Position numbers and translations under genes: made by a program. From Mycolicibacterium boenickei (GTDB lineage Bacteria > Actinomycetota > Actinomycetes > Mycobacteriales > Mycobacteriaceae): a DNA stretch of 64,000 nucleotides. The stretch lies in NCBI RefSeq assembly GCF_010731295.1, contig NZ_AP022579.1, positions 2,480,001-2,544,000 on the forward strand. Direction: 5' to 3'. Under the pieces are notes generated by a model. The model was not told the origin of the DNA and searched no databases. It saw only the letters and a program-made list of their open reading frames with translations. Positions 55,699 through 64,000 of the stretch are shown here, one piece after another (the stretch's first letter is position 1; each line of letters starts with the position of its first letter).

Positions 55699-57225
55699 AT
55701 GGTCGATCCGCGCACCCCAGTCATCGTCGGCGTCGGGCAGTTCACCGAACGCATCGACCTCGATGGCTATCGCGGGATGTCCTCGGTCGAGCTGGCCACC
55801 GAGGCGGCCAAGGCGGCCCTGCACGACACCGGGGCCGACCCTGCCGCGGTGGCGCAGGCGATCGACACCGTGGCAGGCACGCGGCAGTTCGAGATCTCCG
55901 GCCCCCAGACGCCCACGCTGGGGATTTCCAACAACTACCCGCGCTCGGTGGCACGCAATGTCGGGGCGGAGCCGGCCCGCGCCATCCTCGAGGTGATCGG
56001 CGGCCAGAGCCCGCAGCATCTCGTCACCGAGTTCTCGGCCGCCATTGCCGCGGGCGAGGCCGAGGTGGTCTTGCTGTTCGGCTCGGAGAACACCTCGACG
56101 CTGCGCCATTTCGCCAAGCGCGCCGACAAACCGGACCATTCCGAGACCATCGACGGTCAGCTGGAGGACCGCGGCTACGGCTACGACGGCATCTTCGATG
56201 AATACACGATCAAGCACGGGCTGATCGGGGCTCCGGTGCAGTACGGCCTGCTGGAGAACGCGCGCCGGGCCCGGCAGGGGCTGTCGGTCGCGGACTACCG
56301 GCAGGCGATGGCCGAGTTGTTCGCGCCGTTCTCCAAGGTCGCCGCGAAGAACCCGTATTCGTCCGCCCCGGTGGAGCGTTCGGCCCAGGAGCTGGCCACC
56401 GTCACCGAGAGCAACCGGATGATCTGTGACCCGTACCCGCGCATGATGGTCGCGCGCGATCAGGTCAACCAGGGTGCGGCGGTACTGCTGATGTCGGTCG
56501 CGTCCGCCCGGAAACTCGGTGTGCCCGAGGAGAAGTGGGTGTACCTGCGCGGGCACGCCGACATGAAGGAGATCAAGCTCCTCGAGCGCGCCGAACTCGG
56601 CTACAGCGACGCCGCGGTGATCGCGGTGAACGAGGCCCTGCGGGTCGCCGGCATCACCCTCGACGACATCGCGGCATTCGATCTCTACAGCTGCTTCCCG
56701 TTCCCGGTGTTCAACATCTGTGACGGCACCGGCCTGGCACCCGATGACCAACGCGACCTGACCCTCACCGGTGGCCTGCCCTTCTTCGGTGGCCCGGGCA
56801 ACAACTATTCGATGCACGGCATCGCCGAGGCCGTCAATGAAATGCGCGACAAGCCAGGCCAATTCGCGCTCGTCGGCGGCAACGGCGGGATCGCGAGCAA
56901 GTACTCGGTCGGTATCTACGGCACCGAACCGGCCGACTGGGTGGCCGACAACAGCGCCGCTCTGCAGGACGAGTTCAACGCTCAAGACCGCGTGCTCATC
57001 ACCGAAAAAGCCGACGGCCCAGCCACAATCGAGACCTACACGGTGCGCTACGACTGGACTCCGCACACCGGCATCATCATCGGCCGCCTGGATTCCGACG
57101 GCAGCCGCTTCCTGGCGACGACGACCGACGAGGACCTGGTGGCGTTGCTCTCCGACGGTGAGCCGCTCGGGGCGTCGATTGTGGTGCGGTCCAGCGACGA
57201 GCGAAACGCCGCGTCGCTGGCGTAG
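55699..57225 (+). CDS. Thiolase-like (SCP-x type) protein with C-terminal extra domain
   Basis: 508 aa. The N-terminal part is a thiolase fold: P-V-I-V-G-V-G-Q-F-T-E-R, I-G-G-Q-S-P-Q-H-L-V, A-F-D-L-Y-S-C-F-P-F-P and G-G-P-G-N-N-Y-S-M-H-G-I-A. The last about 100 residues form an added small beta domain (T-Y-T-V-R-Y-D-W-T-P-H-T-G). The usual nucleophilic Cys of degradative thiolases (in V-x-x-x-C-x-S-G) is replaced by Ser/Gln in G-G-Q-S-P-Q, as in a subgroup often annotated acetyl-CoA acetyltransferase. Function in acyl-CoA metabolism is likely; thiolysis is doubtful. AAGGAGAT lies before the ATG. Confidence 0.85.
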   Translation: MVDPRTPVIVGVGQFTERIDLDGYRGMSSVELATEAAKAALHDTGADPAAVAQAIDTVAGTRQFEISGPQTPTLGISNNYPRSVARNVGAEPARAILEVIGGQSPQHLVTEFSAAIAAGEAEVVLLFGSENTSTLRHFAKRADKPDHSETIDGQLEDRGYGYDGIFDEYTIKHGLIGAPVQYGLLENARRARQGLSVADYRQAMAELFAPFSKVAAKNPYSSAPVERSAQELATVTESNRMICDPYPRMMVARDQVNQGAAVLLMSVASARKLGVPEEKWVYLRGHADMKEIKLLERAELGYSDAAVIAVNEALRVAGITLDDIAAFDLYSCFPFPVFNICDGTGLAPDDQRDLTLTGGLPFFGGPGNNYSMHGIAEAVNEMRDKPGQFALVGGNGGIASKYSVGIYGTEPADWVADNSAALQDEFNAQDRVLITEKADGPATIETYTVRYDWTPHTGIIIGRLDSDGSRFLATTTDEDLVALLSDGEPLGASIVVRSSDERNAASLA

Positions 57226-57254
57226 CGGCGAAAATCCGCCCGTCGCACCACGAT

Positions 57255-57303
57255 ATCAACGCCATGGTCGTTCTCCTCGAACTCCTGCGACCATAGCGTT
57301 GAT
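57255..57303. repeat. Large hairpin between convergent genes
   Basis: ATCAACGCCATGGTCG (57255-57270) and CGACCATAGCGTTGAT (57288-57303), 15 of 16 paired, 17-nt loop. It lies between the thiolase-like gene and the LLM gene and may terminate both. Confidence 0.6.
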
Positions 57304-57338
57304 TTCGGCGCCAGCCGGCTAATGCGGCAACGCCAGAA

Positions 57339-58187
57339 CTAGACCAGCGAAGCCAGCTTGCCCGCGAGTCGCTCGACGTATGCCGACACCTCGGTCTCGG
57401 ACTTGTCCGGCAGGCCGAACAACACCTCGGTGACGCCCAGTTCACGCCAGTGGGCGAGCTTCTCGGGGTCCGGCTTGAAGTCCAGCGCCACGATCTGCGG
57501 GGCGCCGTCCCGCCCGGCCGCGGCCCAGGTGTCCTGCAGCAGCTTGACCGGCTCGTCGATGTCGAAGTCGCGCGGCGTGGTGATCCAGCCGTCGGCCGAC
57601 TTCGCGATCCACTTGAAGTTCTTCTCGGTGCCCGCGGCGCCGACCAACACCGGGATGTGTGACTGCACGGGCTTGGGCCAGGCCCACGACGGCCCGAAGT
57701 TCACGAATTCGCCTTCGTACGAGGCTTCTTCCTCGGTCCACAGCGCGCGCATGGCTTCCAGGTACTCGCGCAGCATGGTGCGGCGGCGGCCCGGGGGAAC
57801 GTTGTGGTCGGCGAGTTCGTCGGTGTTCCAACCGAACCCGACACCCAGCGACACGCGACCGCCGGAGAGGTGGTCCAGGGTGGCGATGGACTTGGCCAGG
57901 GTGATCGGGTCGTGCTCGACGGGCAGGGCGACGGCCGTCGACAGCCGGACCCGCGACGTCACCGCGCAGGCGGTGCCCAGCGACACCCACGGGTCGAGGG
58001 TGCGCATGTATCGGTCGTCGGGCAGGGATTCGTCACCCGTGGTGGGGTGAGCGGCCTCGCGTTTGATCGGGATGTGGGTGTGCTCGGGCACGTAGAACGT
58101 GGTGAAGCCGTGATCGTCGGCCAGCTTGGCGGCCTTGGCCGGGGCGATGCCGCGGTCACTGGTGAAGAGAACAAGCCCATAGTCCAT
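57339..58187 (-). CDS. LLM-class F420-dependent oxidoreductase (Rv0953c-like)
   Basis: 282 aa from ATG 58187 (M-D-Y-G-L-V-L-F-T-S-D-R-G-I), the start shared with Rv0953c; a longer frame to 58349 overlaps sfnG. Luciferase-like elements: Y-V-P-E-H-T-H-I-P (about residues 31-39), G-R-V-S-L-G-V-G-F-G-W-N-T-D-E (about 114-128), R-A-L-W-T-E-E and P-V-L-V-G-A-A-G. Deazaflavin dependence is inferred from the family; the substrate is unknown. A KstR-type box lies 9 bp upstream of the start, in the gap shared with sfnG. Confidence 0.92.
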   Translation of the reverse strand: MDYGLVLFTSDRGIAPAKAAKLADDHGFTTFYVPEHTHIPIKREAAHPTTGDESLPDDRYMRTLDPWVSLGTACAVTSRVRLSTAVALPVEHDPITLAKSIATLDHLSGGRVSLGVGFGWNTDELADHNVPPGRRRTMLREYLEAMRALWTEEEASYEGEFVNFGPSWAWPKPVQSHIPVLVGAAGTEKNFKWIAKSADGWITTPRDFDIDEPVKLLQDTWAAAGRDGAPQIVALDFKPDPEKLAHWRELGVTEVLFGLPDKSETEVSAYVERLAGKLASLV

Positions 58188-58196
58188 GACCAGAAT

Positions 58197-58210
58197 TAGA
58201 ACGTGTTTCA
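58197..58210. promoter_or_regulatory. KstR-like operator between the Rv0953c-like gene and sfnG
   Basis: TAGAACGTGTTTCA matches TNNAACNNGTTNNA. It is 9 bp from the LLM start (58187) and 107 bp from the sfnG start (58318), so control of the LLM gene is more likely than of sfnG. Confidence 0.65.
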
Positions 58211-58317
58211 GTCCGAGTAGCAAGACGGTGCGTCTCGTTGGGCGGTCCGGGAAGGAGAAAACTTCACCGCGAGCGATACCCGCGACGTGCGTCAACGCGT
58301 TTGCTGGGATCACCGGC

Positions 58318-59448
58318 ATGACGACTGAACGCATCGCCGACCACGTCAAGTTCGCCTACTGGGTGCCCAACGTCAGTGGCGGCCTGGTCACCAGCGATAT
58401 CGAGCAGCGCACCGACTGGAACTACGAGTACAACAAGAAGCTCGCGCAGACCGCGGAGAACAACGGGTTCGAGTATGCGCTGAGTCAGGTTCGCTATGAG
58501 GCCAGCTACGGTGCCGAGTACCAGCACGAATCCACCAGTTTCAGCCTGGCGCTGTTGCTGGCCACCGAACGGCTGAAGGTCATCGCCGCGGTTCACCCCG
58601 GGCTGTGGCAGCCGGCGGTGCTGGCCAAGCTCGGTGCCACCGCGGACCATCTGAGCAACGGCCGCTTCGCCGTCAACGTCGTCTCGGGCTGGTTCAAAGA
58701 CGAGTTCACCCATCTGGGCGAGCCCTGGCTCGAACACGACGAGCGCTACCGCCGCAGCGCGGAGTTCCTGCAGGTGCTGCGCAAGATCTGGACCGAGGAC
58801 GACGTGGATTTCCGCGGCGACTTCTACCGCATCCATGACTTCACCCTGAAGCCCAAGCCGCTCAACACACCTGAGCGCCCCAACCCCGAGCTGTTCCAGG
58901 GCGGCAATTCGACGGCGGCCCGGCGCAACGGCGGCTACTACGCCGACTGGTACTTCTCGAACGGCAAAGACTTCGATGGCCTCACCGAACAGGTCGTCGA
59001 GGTACGCGACCATGCGCGCGAGGCAGGCCGTGAGGTGAAGTTCGGGCTGAACGGGTTCATCATCGCCCGTGACACAGAGAAAGAGGCAAAGGAGACGCTC
59101 AAGGAGATCGTCGCCAAGGCCAACAAGCCTGCCGTCGAGGGCTTCCGCGGCGCGGTCCAACAGGCCGGCAACTCCACCGGTGACAAGAAGGGCATGTGGG
59201 CCGATTCCAGCTTCGAGGATCTCGTGCAGTACAACGACGGCTTCCGCACGCAGCTGATCGGCACACCCGAGCAGATCGCCGAACGTATTGCCGCGTACCG
59301 CAAACGTGGCGTGGACCTCATCTTGGGCGGATTCCTGCATTTCCAAGAGGAAATCGAGTACTTCGGTGCGAAGGTGCTGCCGTTGGTCCGCGAAATCGAG
59401 TCCGCCGAAACGGATTCCGCCGACGCGCCCGTCCTGGTATCGGCTTGA
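58318..59448 (+). CDS. sfnG: FMNH2-dependent dimethylsulfone monooxygenase SfnG
   Basis: 376 aa luciferase-family monooxygenase. The segments K-F-A-Y-W-V-P-N-V-S-G-G-L-V (about residues 10-23), I-E-Q-R-T-D-W, L-S-N-G-R-F-A-V-N-V-V-S-G-W-F-K-D-E-F and Q-G-G-N-S are characteristic of SfnG, which converts dimethylsulfone to methanesulfinate during sulfur scavenging. The ATG at 58318 is used; the longer frame from 58186 overlaps the divergent gene and its operator. No flavin reductase is adjacent, so one must come from elsewhere. A possible terminator lies at 59479-59494. Confidence 0.88.
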   Translation: MTTERIADHVKFAYWVPNVSGGLVTSDIEQRTDWNYEYNKKLAQTAENNGFEYALSQVRYEASYGAEYQHESTSFSLALLLATERLKVIAAVHPGLWQPAVLAKLGATADHLSNGRFAVNVVSGWFKDEFTHLGEPWLEHDERYRRSAEFLQVLRKIWTEDDVDFRGDFYRIHDFTLKPKPLNTPERPNPELFQGGNSTAARRNGGYYADWYFSNGKDFDGLTEQVVEVRDHAREAGREVKFGLNGFIIARDTEKEAKETLKEIVAKANKPAVEGFRGAVQQAGNSTGDKKGMWADSSFEDLVQYNDGFRTQLIGTPEQIAERIAAYRKRGVDLILGGFLHFQEEIEYFGAKVLPLVREIESAETDSADAPVLVSA

Positions 59449-59478
59449 GACCTCGCTGACATCAAACACGAGCGCCCG

Positions 59479-59494
59479 GCACCCAGTTGGGTGC
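59479..59494 (+). terminator. Possible terminator after sfnG
   Basis: GCACCC-AGTT-GGGTGC, a perfect 6-bp stem with a 4-nt loop, 31 bp past the sfnG stop and without a T-tract. Confidence 0.4.
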
Positions 59495-59582
59495 GCTAGC
59501 GTGGAAGCTCGAATCGCTCACGTGGTCGGTATTCATGCCTGCGTGAACACACGTCGCGAAGCTCGATAGCACAGGAGAGGTC

Positions 59583-60473
59583 ATGACCTACCCGCCCAGT
59601 AATCCCGGATACCCGCCGCAGGCGGGTTCGCAGTTCGATGCAACTCAGCAGTTCGCCAAGGCTGTCCCCGCTCCTGTGCCCGCCGCTCCGGCCGCACCGG
59701 CCGGTGCGGAACCCGGTGAGAACAAGTTGCCCGAGATCCTGCTGGCCGTCGTGGCCGTTGCCGGCCTGCTCGTCTACTTGCTGCGGTTCGGCCCGCTGCT
59801 CGACCTCAGCGGCCTCGCCGGTGGTGGGCAGGTCGTGTCCACCGGAGACCCGACCGGCTGGACGATCGATGCCGCAGTGCTGGCCGGACTCGTCGCCGGT
59901 GTCACGCTGCTGCCGAAGCAGAAGAACTGGACCGCGATCGCCGCGGTGATCTCGACGTTCGCGCTGCTGTCGGCGATCTACTTCACGATCGAGATGAGCT
60001 CCGTGCTCGACTGGGGCTTCTACGTCATCCTCGTGCTGACCCTGGTCCAGGCCGGTGCCGCGATCGCCGCGCTCCTGTTCGAGGCGGGCATCATCACGCC
60101 TCCGGCCCCCAAGCCGCAGTTCGATCAGCAGCCGCAGTACGGCCAGTACGGTGGCCCGTCGCAGTACTACGGTCAGCAGCACCAGCCGCAGCACGGTGGC
60201 CAGCCCTACCAGCAGGCTCAGCCGCAGCGCCCCGGATACCCGTCGCAGTACGGCGGCTACTCCGGCGCCCCGAACACCGGTGGTTTCCCCGTTCAGGCCC
60301 CGCAGGGTCAGCAGGGGCAGCAGCCGAGCGGCCCGCCGACCCCGCCGACCGGCTACCCCACCTACGGCCAGCCGCAGCAGCAGTCGGGCGCGTCGGCGCC
60401 GACCACTGCCTTCCCGGCCGAGCAGCAGGCACAGCAGTCGCCTTCACAGCAATCAGGCCCTGCGTCGTCGTAA
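59583..60473 (+). CDS. DUF5336 membrane protein (Rv0954-like, cell-division network)
   Basis: 296 aa. A short Pro/Gly-rich N-terminus starts M-T-Y-P-P-S-N-P-G-Y-P-P-Q-A-G. Four membrane helices follow between about residues 52 and 172 (L-L-A-V-V-A-V-A-G-L-L-V-Y-L-L; L-P-K-Q-K-N-W-T in a loop). The long C-terminal tail is rich in Gln, Gly, Pro and Tyr (repeats such as Q-Y-G-Q-Y-G-G and Y-Y-G-Q-Q) and is cytoplasmic and disordered. It corresponds to Rv0954, reported to belong to the mycobacterial divisome network. AGGAGAGG precedes the ATG. It is followed 60 bp later by perM. Confidence 0.92.
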   Translation: MTYPPSNPGYPPQAGSQFDATQQFAKAVPAPVPAAPAAPAGAEPGENKLPEILLAVVAVAGLLVYLLRFGPLLDLSGLAGGGQVVSTGDPTGWTIDAAVLAGLVAGVTLLPKQKNWTAIAAVISTFALLSAIYFTIEMSSVLDWGFYVILVLTLVQAGAAIAALLFEAGIITPPAPKPQFDQQPQYGQYGGPSQYYGQQHQPQHGGQPYQQAQPQRPGYPSQYGGYSGAPNTGGFPVQAPQGQQGQQPSGPPTPPTGYPTYGQPQQQSGASAPTTAFPAEQQAQQSPSQQSGPASS

Positions 60474-60533
60474 GCTGATCGGCGCGTGCGCTTCCCGCGC
60501 ACGCGCCGATCATTGCGAGGAGCAGCCCAGCAA

Positions 60534-62042
60534 GTGAGTAACCGGCCAGTCGGCACCCGCCAGGCACGTGAGCTGCTCCGGGTCGCATTCGGGCCATCGG
60601 TCGTCGCGCTGGTCGTCATCGCCGCGGTTGTGCTGTTGCAGCTGCTGATCGCCAACAGCGACATGACGGGCGCATTCGGTGCGATCGCCAGCATGTGGCT
60701 GGGTGTGCACCAGGTGCCGGTGTCGATCGGCGGCCGTGAGCTCGGGGTGATGCCCCTCCTGCCGGTCCTGGCGATGATCTGGGGCACGGCGCGCACGACG
60801 GCCGCGGCCACCGCCCCCAATTCCTCCTGGTTCGTCACCCGCTGGGTCGTCGCCTCAGCCCTGGGCGGACCGATTCTGATCGCCGCCATCCTGTTGGCCG
60901 TCATCCACGACGCTGCCTCGGTGATCAGCGAACTCCAGACTCCCAGCGCGCTCCGTGCGTTCTGCAGCGTGCTCATCGTGCACGCGATCGGTGCCCTGAT
61001 CGGCGTCGGCTCGAAGATCGGCCAACGCACGCTCGCCGCTTCGCAGGCGCCGGACTGGCTGCCCGAGGCGTTCCGCGCCGCGATCGCCGGTGTGCTGGCC
61101 CTGTTCGGCCTTTCCGGAGCGGTGACGGCGGTGTCCCTGGTGGTGCACTGGGGCACGATGCACGACCTGTTCGCGATCACCGACAGCCTGTTCGGCCAGC
61201 TGAGCCTGACGCTGTTGTCGATCCTCTACATCCCGAACGTGATCGTCGGCGCGTCGGCCATCGCGGTCGGATCCAGTGCCCATGTCGGGCTGGCGGCGTT
61301 CAGCTCATTCACGGTGTTCGGCGGCGACATCCCCGCGGTGCCGGTGCTGGCCGCGGTGCCCACGCCGCCGCTCGGTCCGATCTGGGTGGCCCTGCTGATC
61401 GTGGGCGCGGCCTCGGCGGTCGCACTGGGCCAGCAGTGTGCGCGGCGTCCGCTGCCGATCGGGGCGGCCACCGGCAAGTTGTTGGTGGCGTCGGCGCTGG
61501 CGGCGGCGACGATGGCTCTGCTCGGCTACGCCGGTGGTGGGCGGCTGGGCAATTTCGGTGACGTGGGGGTGGACCAGTCGACGTTCGCGCCTGCGGTGTT
61601 CCTGTGGTTCGCCGGGATCGGCGGGCTGACCGTGGCGATGTCCGGTGGGCTGACCCGCAAGCCCCGACCTGTGGCCGCGCCCGAACCTGAGCCGGCCGAG
61701 CCGGAGCCGGAGCCTCAGTTCGAGGAGGACGACGTCGACGAGGATCAGCCGGTCGATGACGGCGAGGACGTCGAGGCGGAGTCCGAACCCGAGCTCGAAC
61801 CCGACCAGCCCCTGGTCTCGTGGTCGGCCGAGGAACCGACGGACGAGCCGGAGGTCAGGGAGGCCGACCCCGTCGAGTACGTCGACCCGTACGTCGAGTA
61901 CGAAGACGTGCAGGAAGCCGTCCATGAGCCCCGCCCGCGGGTCTATGACAACCTCGATGACGATCCCGAGGACCACTTCATCGTCGACGACATGCCCGAC
62001 GACCCAGTGACCGGCGATCAGCCGCGCCGTACGGGCGACTAG
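60534..62042 (+). CDS. perM: PerM-like integral membrane protein (Rv0955 family)
   Basis: 502 aa from GTG 60534, which is preceded by GAGGAG; the in-frame ORF from 60486 includes non-coding leader. About ten membrane helices span roughly residues 17-385, with a start of [14 protein letters not shown] very acidic disordered C-terminal tail follows (about 390-500; [10 protein letters not shown] and D-D-V-D-E-D-Q). The M. tuberculosis homologue supports cell division under acid and low Mg2+ by stabilising FtsB and is needed for persistence. The tail here appears longer than in Rv0955 (about 455 aa). It is probably co-transcribed with the Rv0954-like gene. Confidence 0.92.
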   Translation: MSNRPVGTRQARELLRVAFGPSVVALVVIAAVVLLQLLIANSDMTGAFGAIASMWLGVHQVPVSIGGRELGVMPLLPVLAMIWGTARTTAAATAPNSSWFVTRWVVASALGGPILIAAILLAVIHDAASVISELQTPSALRAFCSVLIVHAIGALIGVGSKIGQRTLAASQAPDWLPEAFRAAIAGVLALFGLSGAVTAVSLVVHWGTMHDLFAITDSLFGQLSLTLLSILYIPNVIVGASAIAVGSSAHVGLAAFSSFTVFGGDIPAVPVLAAVPTPPLGPIWVALLIVGAASAVALGQQCARRPLPIGAATGKLLVASALAAATMALLGYAGGGRLGNFGDVGVDQSTFAPAVFLWFAGIGGLTVAMSGGLTRKPRPVAAPEPEPAEPEPEPQFEEDDVDEDQPVDDGEDVEAESEPELEPDQPLVSWSAEEPTDEPEVREADPVEYVDPYVEYEDVQEAVHEPRPRVYDNLDDDPEDHFIVDDMPDDPVTGDQPRRTGD

Positions 62043-62051
62043 GCTGCTCGC

Positions 62052-62681
62052 GTGCAGCAACCGTTACATGTGCCTCCGAGCGCACCGGCACGGCTGGTAG
62101 TGCTGGCTTCGGGGACAGGGTCGTTGCTCGCCTCGCTACTGGCCGCCGCCGCAGACGACTATCCGGCCCGCGTGGTTGCGGTCGGAACCGACCGCAAATG
62201 TGCCGCCGTCGACATCGCGGCAGGCGCCGGGGTGCCGTCCTACACCGTGCGGCTGGGCGACCATGAAGACCGCGATGCCTGGGATGCCGCGCTCACCGCG
62301 GCCACCGCAGAACACGAGCCGGACCTGGTGGTCTCGGCCGGGTTCATGAAAATTCTGGGCGGTCAATTCCTTTCCCGTTTCCCCGGCCGGGTCGTCAACA
62401 CCCATCCGGCGCTGCTGCCCGCCTTCCCCGGCGCGCATGCCGTGCCCGAGGCGTTGGCGTACGGCGTGCGGGTGACGGGCTGCACGGTGCATCTCGTGGA
62501 CTCCGGCATGGATACCGGGCCGATTCTGGCCCAGCAGGCCGTCGAGGTGCTCGATGATGACACCGAAGAGACTTTGCATGAGCGCATCAAGGTGGTCGAA
62601 CGTCGACTGCTGGTGGATGTGCTGGCCGCGCTGGCAACCCGCGGCGTGACCTGGACTGGACGAAAGGCGACCATAGGGTGA
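62052..62681 (+). CDS. purN: Phosphoribosylglycinamide formyltransferase (PurN)
   Basis: 209 aa. It transfers a formyl group from 10-formyl-THF to GAR, step 3 of purine synthesis. Motifs: [10 protein letters not shown] (phosphate loop, about residues 15-24), the catalytic N-T-H-P-A-L-L-P (Asn/His, about 116-123) and G-x-x-V-x-x-V-D-x-x-x-D-T-G-P-I. The GTG start has TAGGCT 6 nt upstream and no Shine-Dalgarno, suggesting an internal leaderless promoter overlapping the perM stop. Its stop overlaps the purH start (GTGA). It corresponds to Rv0956. Confidence 0.96.
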   Translation: MQQPLHVPPSAPARLVVLASGTGSLLASLLAAAADDYPARVVAVGTDRKCAAVDIAAGAGVPSYTVRLGDHEDRDAWDAALTAATAEHEPDLVVSAGFMKILGGQFLSRFPGRVVNTHPALLPAFPGAHAVPEALAYGVRVTGCTVHLVDSGMDTGPILAQQAVEVLDDDTEETLHERIKVVERRLLVDVLAALATRGVTWTGRKATIG

Positions 62682-64000
62682 GCGAGAAGAAACCGATCCG
62701 GCGAGCGCTGATCAGTGTCTATGACAAGACCGGCCTGGCCGATCTGGCCCGCGGCCTGCACGAGGCGGGCGTGGCCATCGTCTCCACCGGGTCGACCGCC
62801 AAAACCATTGCGGCCGCGGGCGTTCCGGTCACCCCCGTGGAAGACGTGACGGGTTTCCCTGAGGTGCTCGACGGCCGGGTCAAGACGCTGCACCCCCGTG
62901 TGCACGCCGGCCTGCTTGCCGATACCCGCAAGCCCGAACACGTTGCGGCCCTGCAGGAGCTCGAGGTCGAGGCCTTCGAGCTCGTGGTGGTGAACCTGTA
63001 CCCGTTCTCCGAGACCGTCGAGTCCGGGGCATTGGTCGACGAGTGCGTCGAGCAGATTGACATCGGCGGGCCGTCCATGGTTCGTGCGGCCGCCAAGAAC
63101 CACCCGAGCGTCGCTGTGGTCGTGGATCCGCTGGGCTATGACGGGGTGCTGGCCGCAGTCCGCGCCGGCGGGTTCACCCTCGAAGAGCGGAAGAAGCTGG
63201 CGTCGTTGGCATTCCGGCACACCGCCGAGTACGACGTGGCCGTCGCGAGCTGGATGGGGTCGACGCTGGCGCCTGAAGAGCCCGCGCAGCCGCTGCCGGC
63301 CTGGTTCGCCGGCACCTGGCAGCGCAGTGCCGTGCTGCGCTACGGCGAGAACCCGCATCAGCAGGCCGCGGTGTACCGCGACGACTCCGCGTGGCCCGGA
63401 CTGGCCCAGGCCGAGCAGCTGCACGGCAAGGAGATGTCCTACAACAACTACACCGACGCCGACGCGGCGTGGCGGGCGGCGTTCGACCACGAAGAGATCT
63501 GTGTGGCGATCATCAAGCACGCCAACCCGTGTGGCATCGCGATCTCGTCCGAGTCGGTCGCCGACGCGCACCGCAAGGCGCACGAGTGCGATCCGCTGAG
63601 CGCGTTCGGTGGCGTCATCGCCTCCAACACCGAGGTCAGTGTGGAGATGGCCGAGACCGTCGCCGACATCTTCACCGAGGTCATCATCGCCCCGGCATAC
63701 GAGGCCGGTGCGGTCGAGATCCTGGCCCGCAAGAAGAACATCCGCATCCTGGTGGCCTCCGAGCCTCTGGTCGGTGGCATCGAGCTGCGCCAGATCAGCG
63801 GCGGGGTACTGCTGCAGCAGCGGGACGCGCTCGACGCCGAGGGCGACGATCCGGCGAACTGGACGCTGGCCACCGGTGAGCCTGCCGACCCGCAGACGCT
63901 GAGCGATCTCGTGTTCGCCTGGCGGGCCTGCCGCGCGGTGAAGTCCAACGCGATCGTGATCGCCAAGGACGGCGCGACCGTGGGCGTCGGTATGGGACAG
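62678..64000 (+). CDS. purH: Bifunctional AICAR transformylase/IMP cyclohydrolase PurH (partial, C-terminus missing)
   Basis: 441 codons are visible of an enzyme normally about 525 aa; the reading frame is open at the right edge. It starts at GTG 62678, coupled to the purN stop (GTGA). The N-terminal IMP cyclohydrolase domain has [30 protein letters not shown] and [15 protein letters not shown]. The transformylase domain begins at [10 protein letters not shown] and has the catalytic K-H-A-N-P-C-G. It catalyses the last two steps of IMP synthesis. It corresponds to Rv0957. Confidence 0.97.
   Translation, partial: MSEKKPIRRALISVYDKTGLADLARGLHEAGVAIVSTGSTAKTIAAAGVPVTPVEDVTGFPEVLDGRVKTLHPRVHAGLLADTRKPEHVAALQELEVEAFELVVVNLYPFSETVESGALVDECVEQIDIGGPSMVRAAAKNHPSVAVVVDPLGYDGVLAAVRAGGFTLEERKKLASLAFRHTAEYDVAVASWMGSTLAPEEPAQPLPAWFAGTWQRSAVLRYGENPHQQAAVYRDDSAWPGLAQAEQLHGKEMSYNNYTDADAAWRAAFDHEEICVAIIKHANPCGIAISSESVADAHRKAHECDPLSAFGGVIASNTEVSVEMAETVADIFTEVIIAPAYEAGAVEILARKKNIRILVASEPLVGGIELRQISGGVLLQQRDALDAEGDDPANWTLATGEPADPQTLSDLVFAWRACRAVKSNAIVIAKDGATVGVGMGQ

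Noticed and set aside
1..64000. tRNA, rRNA or CRISPR loci
   Set aside because: No cloverleaf with a GGTTCGA-type T-loop, no rRNA sequence and no regularly spaced direct repeats were seen in any gap; the only tandem repeat is the 51-bp coding repeat at 33.5 kb.

Overview
The window is GC-rich (roughly two-thirds G+C by eye) actinobacterial chromosome. Protein content and gene order point to a non-tuberculous Mycobacterium/Mycolicibacterium. From memory of the M. tuberculosis map, the backbone matches Rv0924c to Rv0957: mntH, Rv0926c/Rv0927c, ku, ligD, Rv0940c, fpg2 (Rv0944), Rv0945, pgi, Rv0948c, uvrD1, Rv0950c, sucCD, Rv0953c, Rv0954, perM (Rv0955), purN, purH. The M. tuberculosis pst/pknD block is absent, and several accessory blocks are present instead.

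Layout. 1-5 kb: the 5' end of mntH, two small paralogous secreted proteins, the Rv0926c/Rv0927c oxidoreductase pair behind a KstR-like box, and ku. 5-9 kb: two convergent GjpA-like secreted/porin-family genes sharing a perfect-stem terminator, then a 1-kb non-coding stretch full of inverted repeats. 9-18 kb: PNPOx-like protein and MocR regulator, PfkB kinase, cutinase, ligD, RNase H, a VOC protein, an acyl-CoA dehydrogenase and a truncated DUF222 (13E12-type) gene. 18-25 kb: TetR-fadE pair, PLP dehydratase, DUF5709 protein, MFS exporter and an IS30-family element with a frameshifted transposase. 25-33 kb: LLM oxidoreductase (KstR-like box), MFS, AurF-DUF4873 fusion, cobF, FUSC protein, full-length Fpg2, SDR, and a 293-bp MITE-like element with 36-bp perfect inverted ends. 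33-42 kb: repeat protein, pgi, aldehyde dehydrogenase, acyltransferase, chorismate mutase and uvrD1. 42-49 kb: an accessory insertion carrying a tightly overlapping ABC importer/flavoprotein/ferredoxin operon, a P450 and two membrane proteins. 49-64 kb: M23 peptidase, sucCD, S9 peptidase with its TetR, a thiolase-like protein, LLM oxidoreductase and sfnG around a third KstR-like box, the cell-division-linked Rv0954/perM pair, purN and purH (cut by the right edge).

How genes work together. Ku and LigD are the two-component bacterial NHEJ system, and UvrD1 (a helicase known to be stimulated by Ku), RNase H and Fpg2 add further nucleic-acid repair. Three sites matching TNNAACNNGTTNNA suggest that three oxidoreductase transcription units belong to the KstR (sterol/lipid) regulon. 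SucCD, Pgi and PurNH are central metabolism. The ABC-flavoprotein-ferredoxin operon looks like a complete import-and-redox module for an unidentified small, probably sulfonate-like, substrate. Together with the structured 8-9 kb intergenic region and the MITE-like element it is the least explained part of the window. Many genes have a TANNNT -10 hexamer 6-8 nt before the start codon and no Shine-Dalgarno sequence, so leaderless transcription is probably common here.
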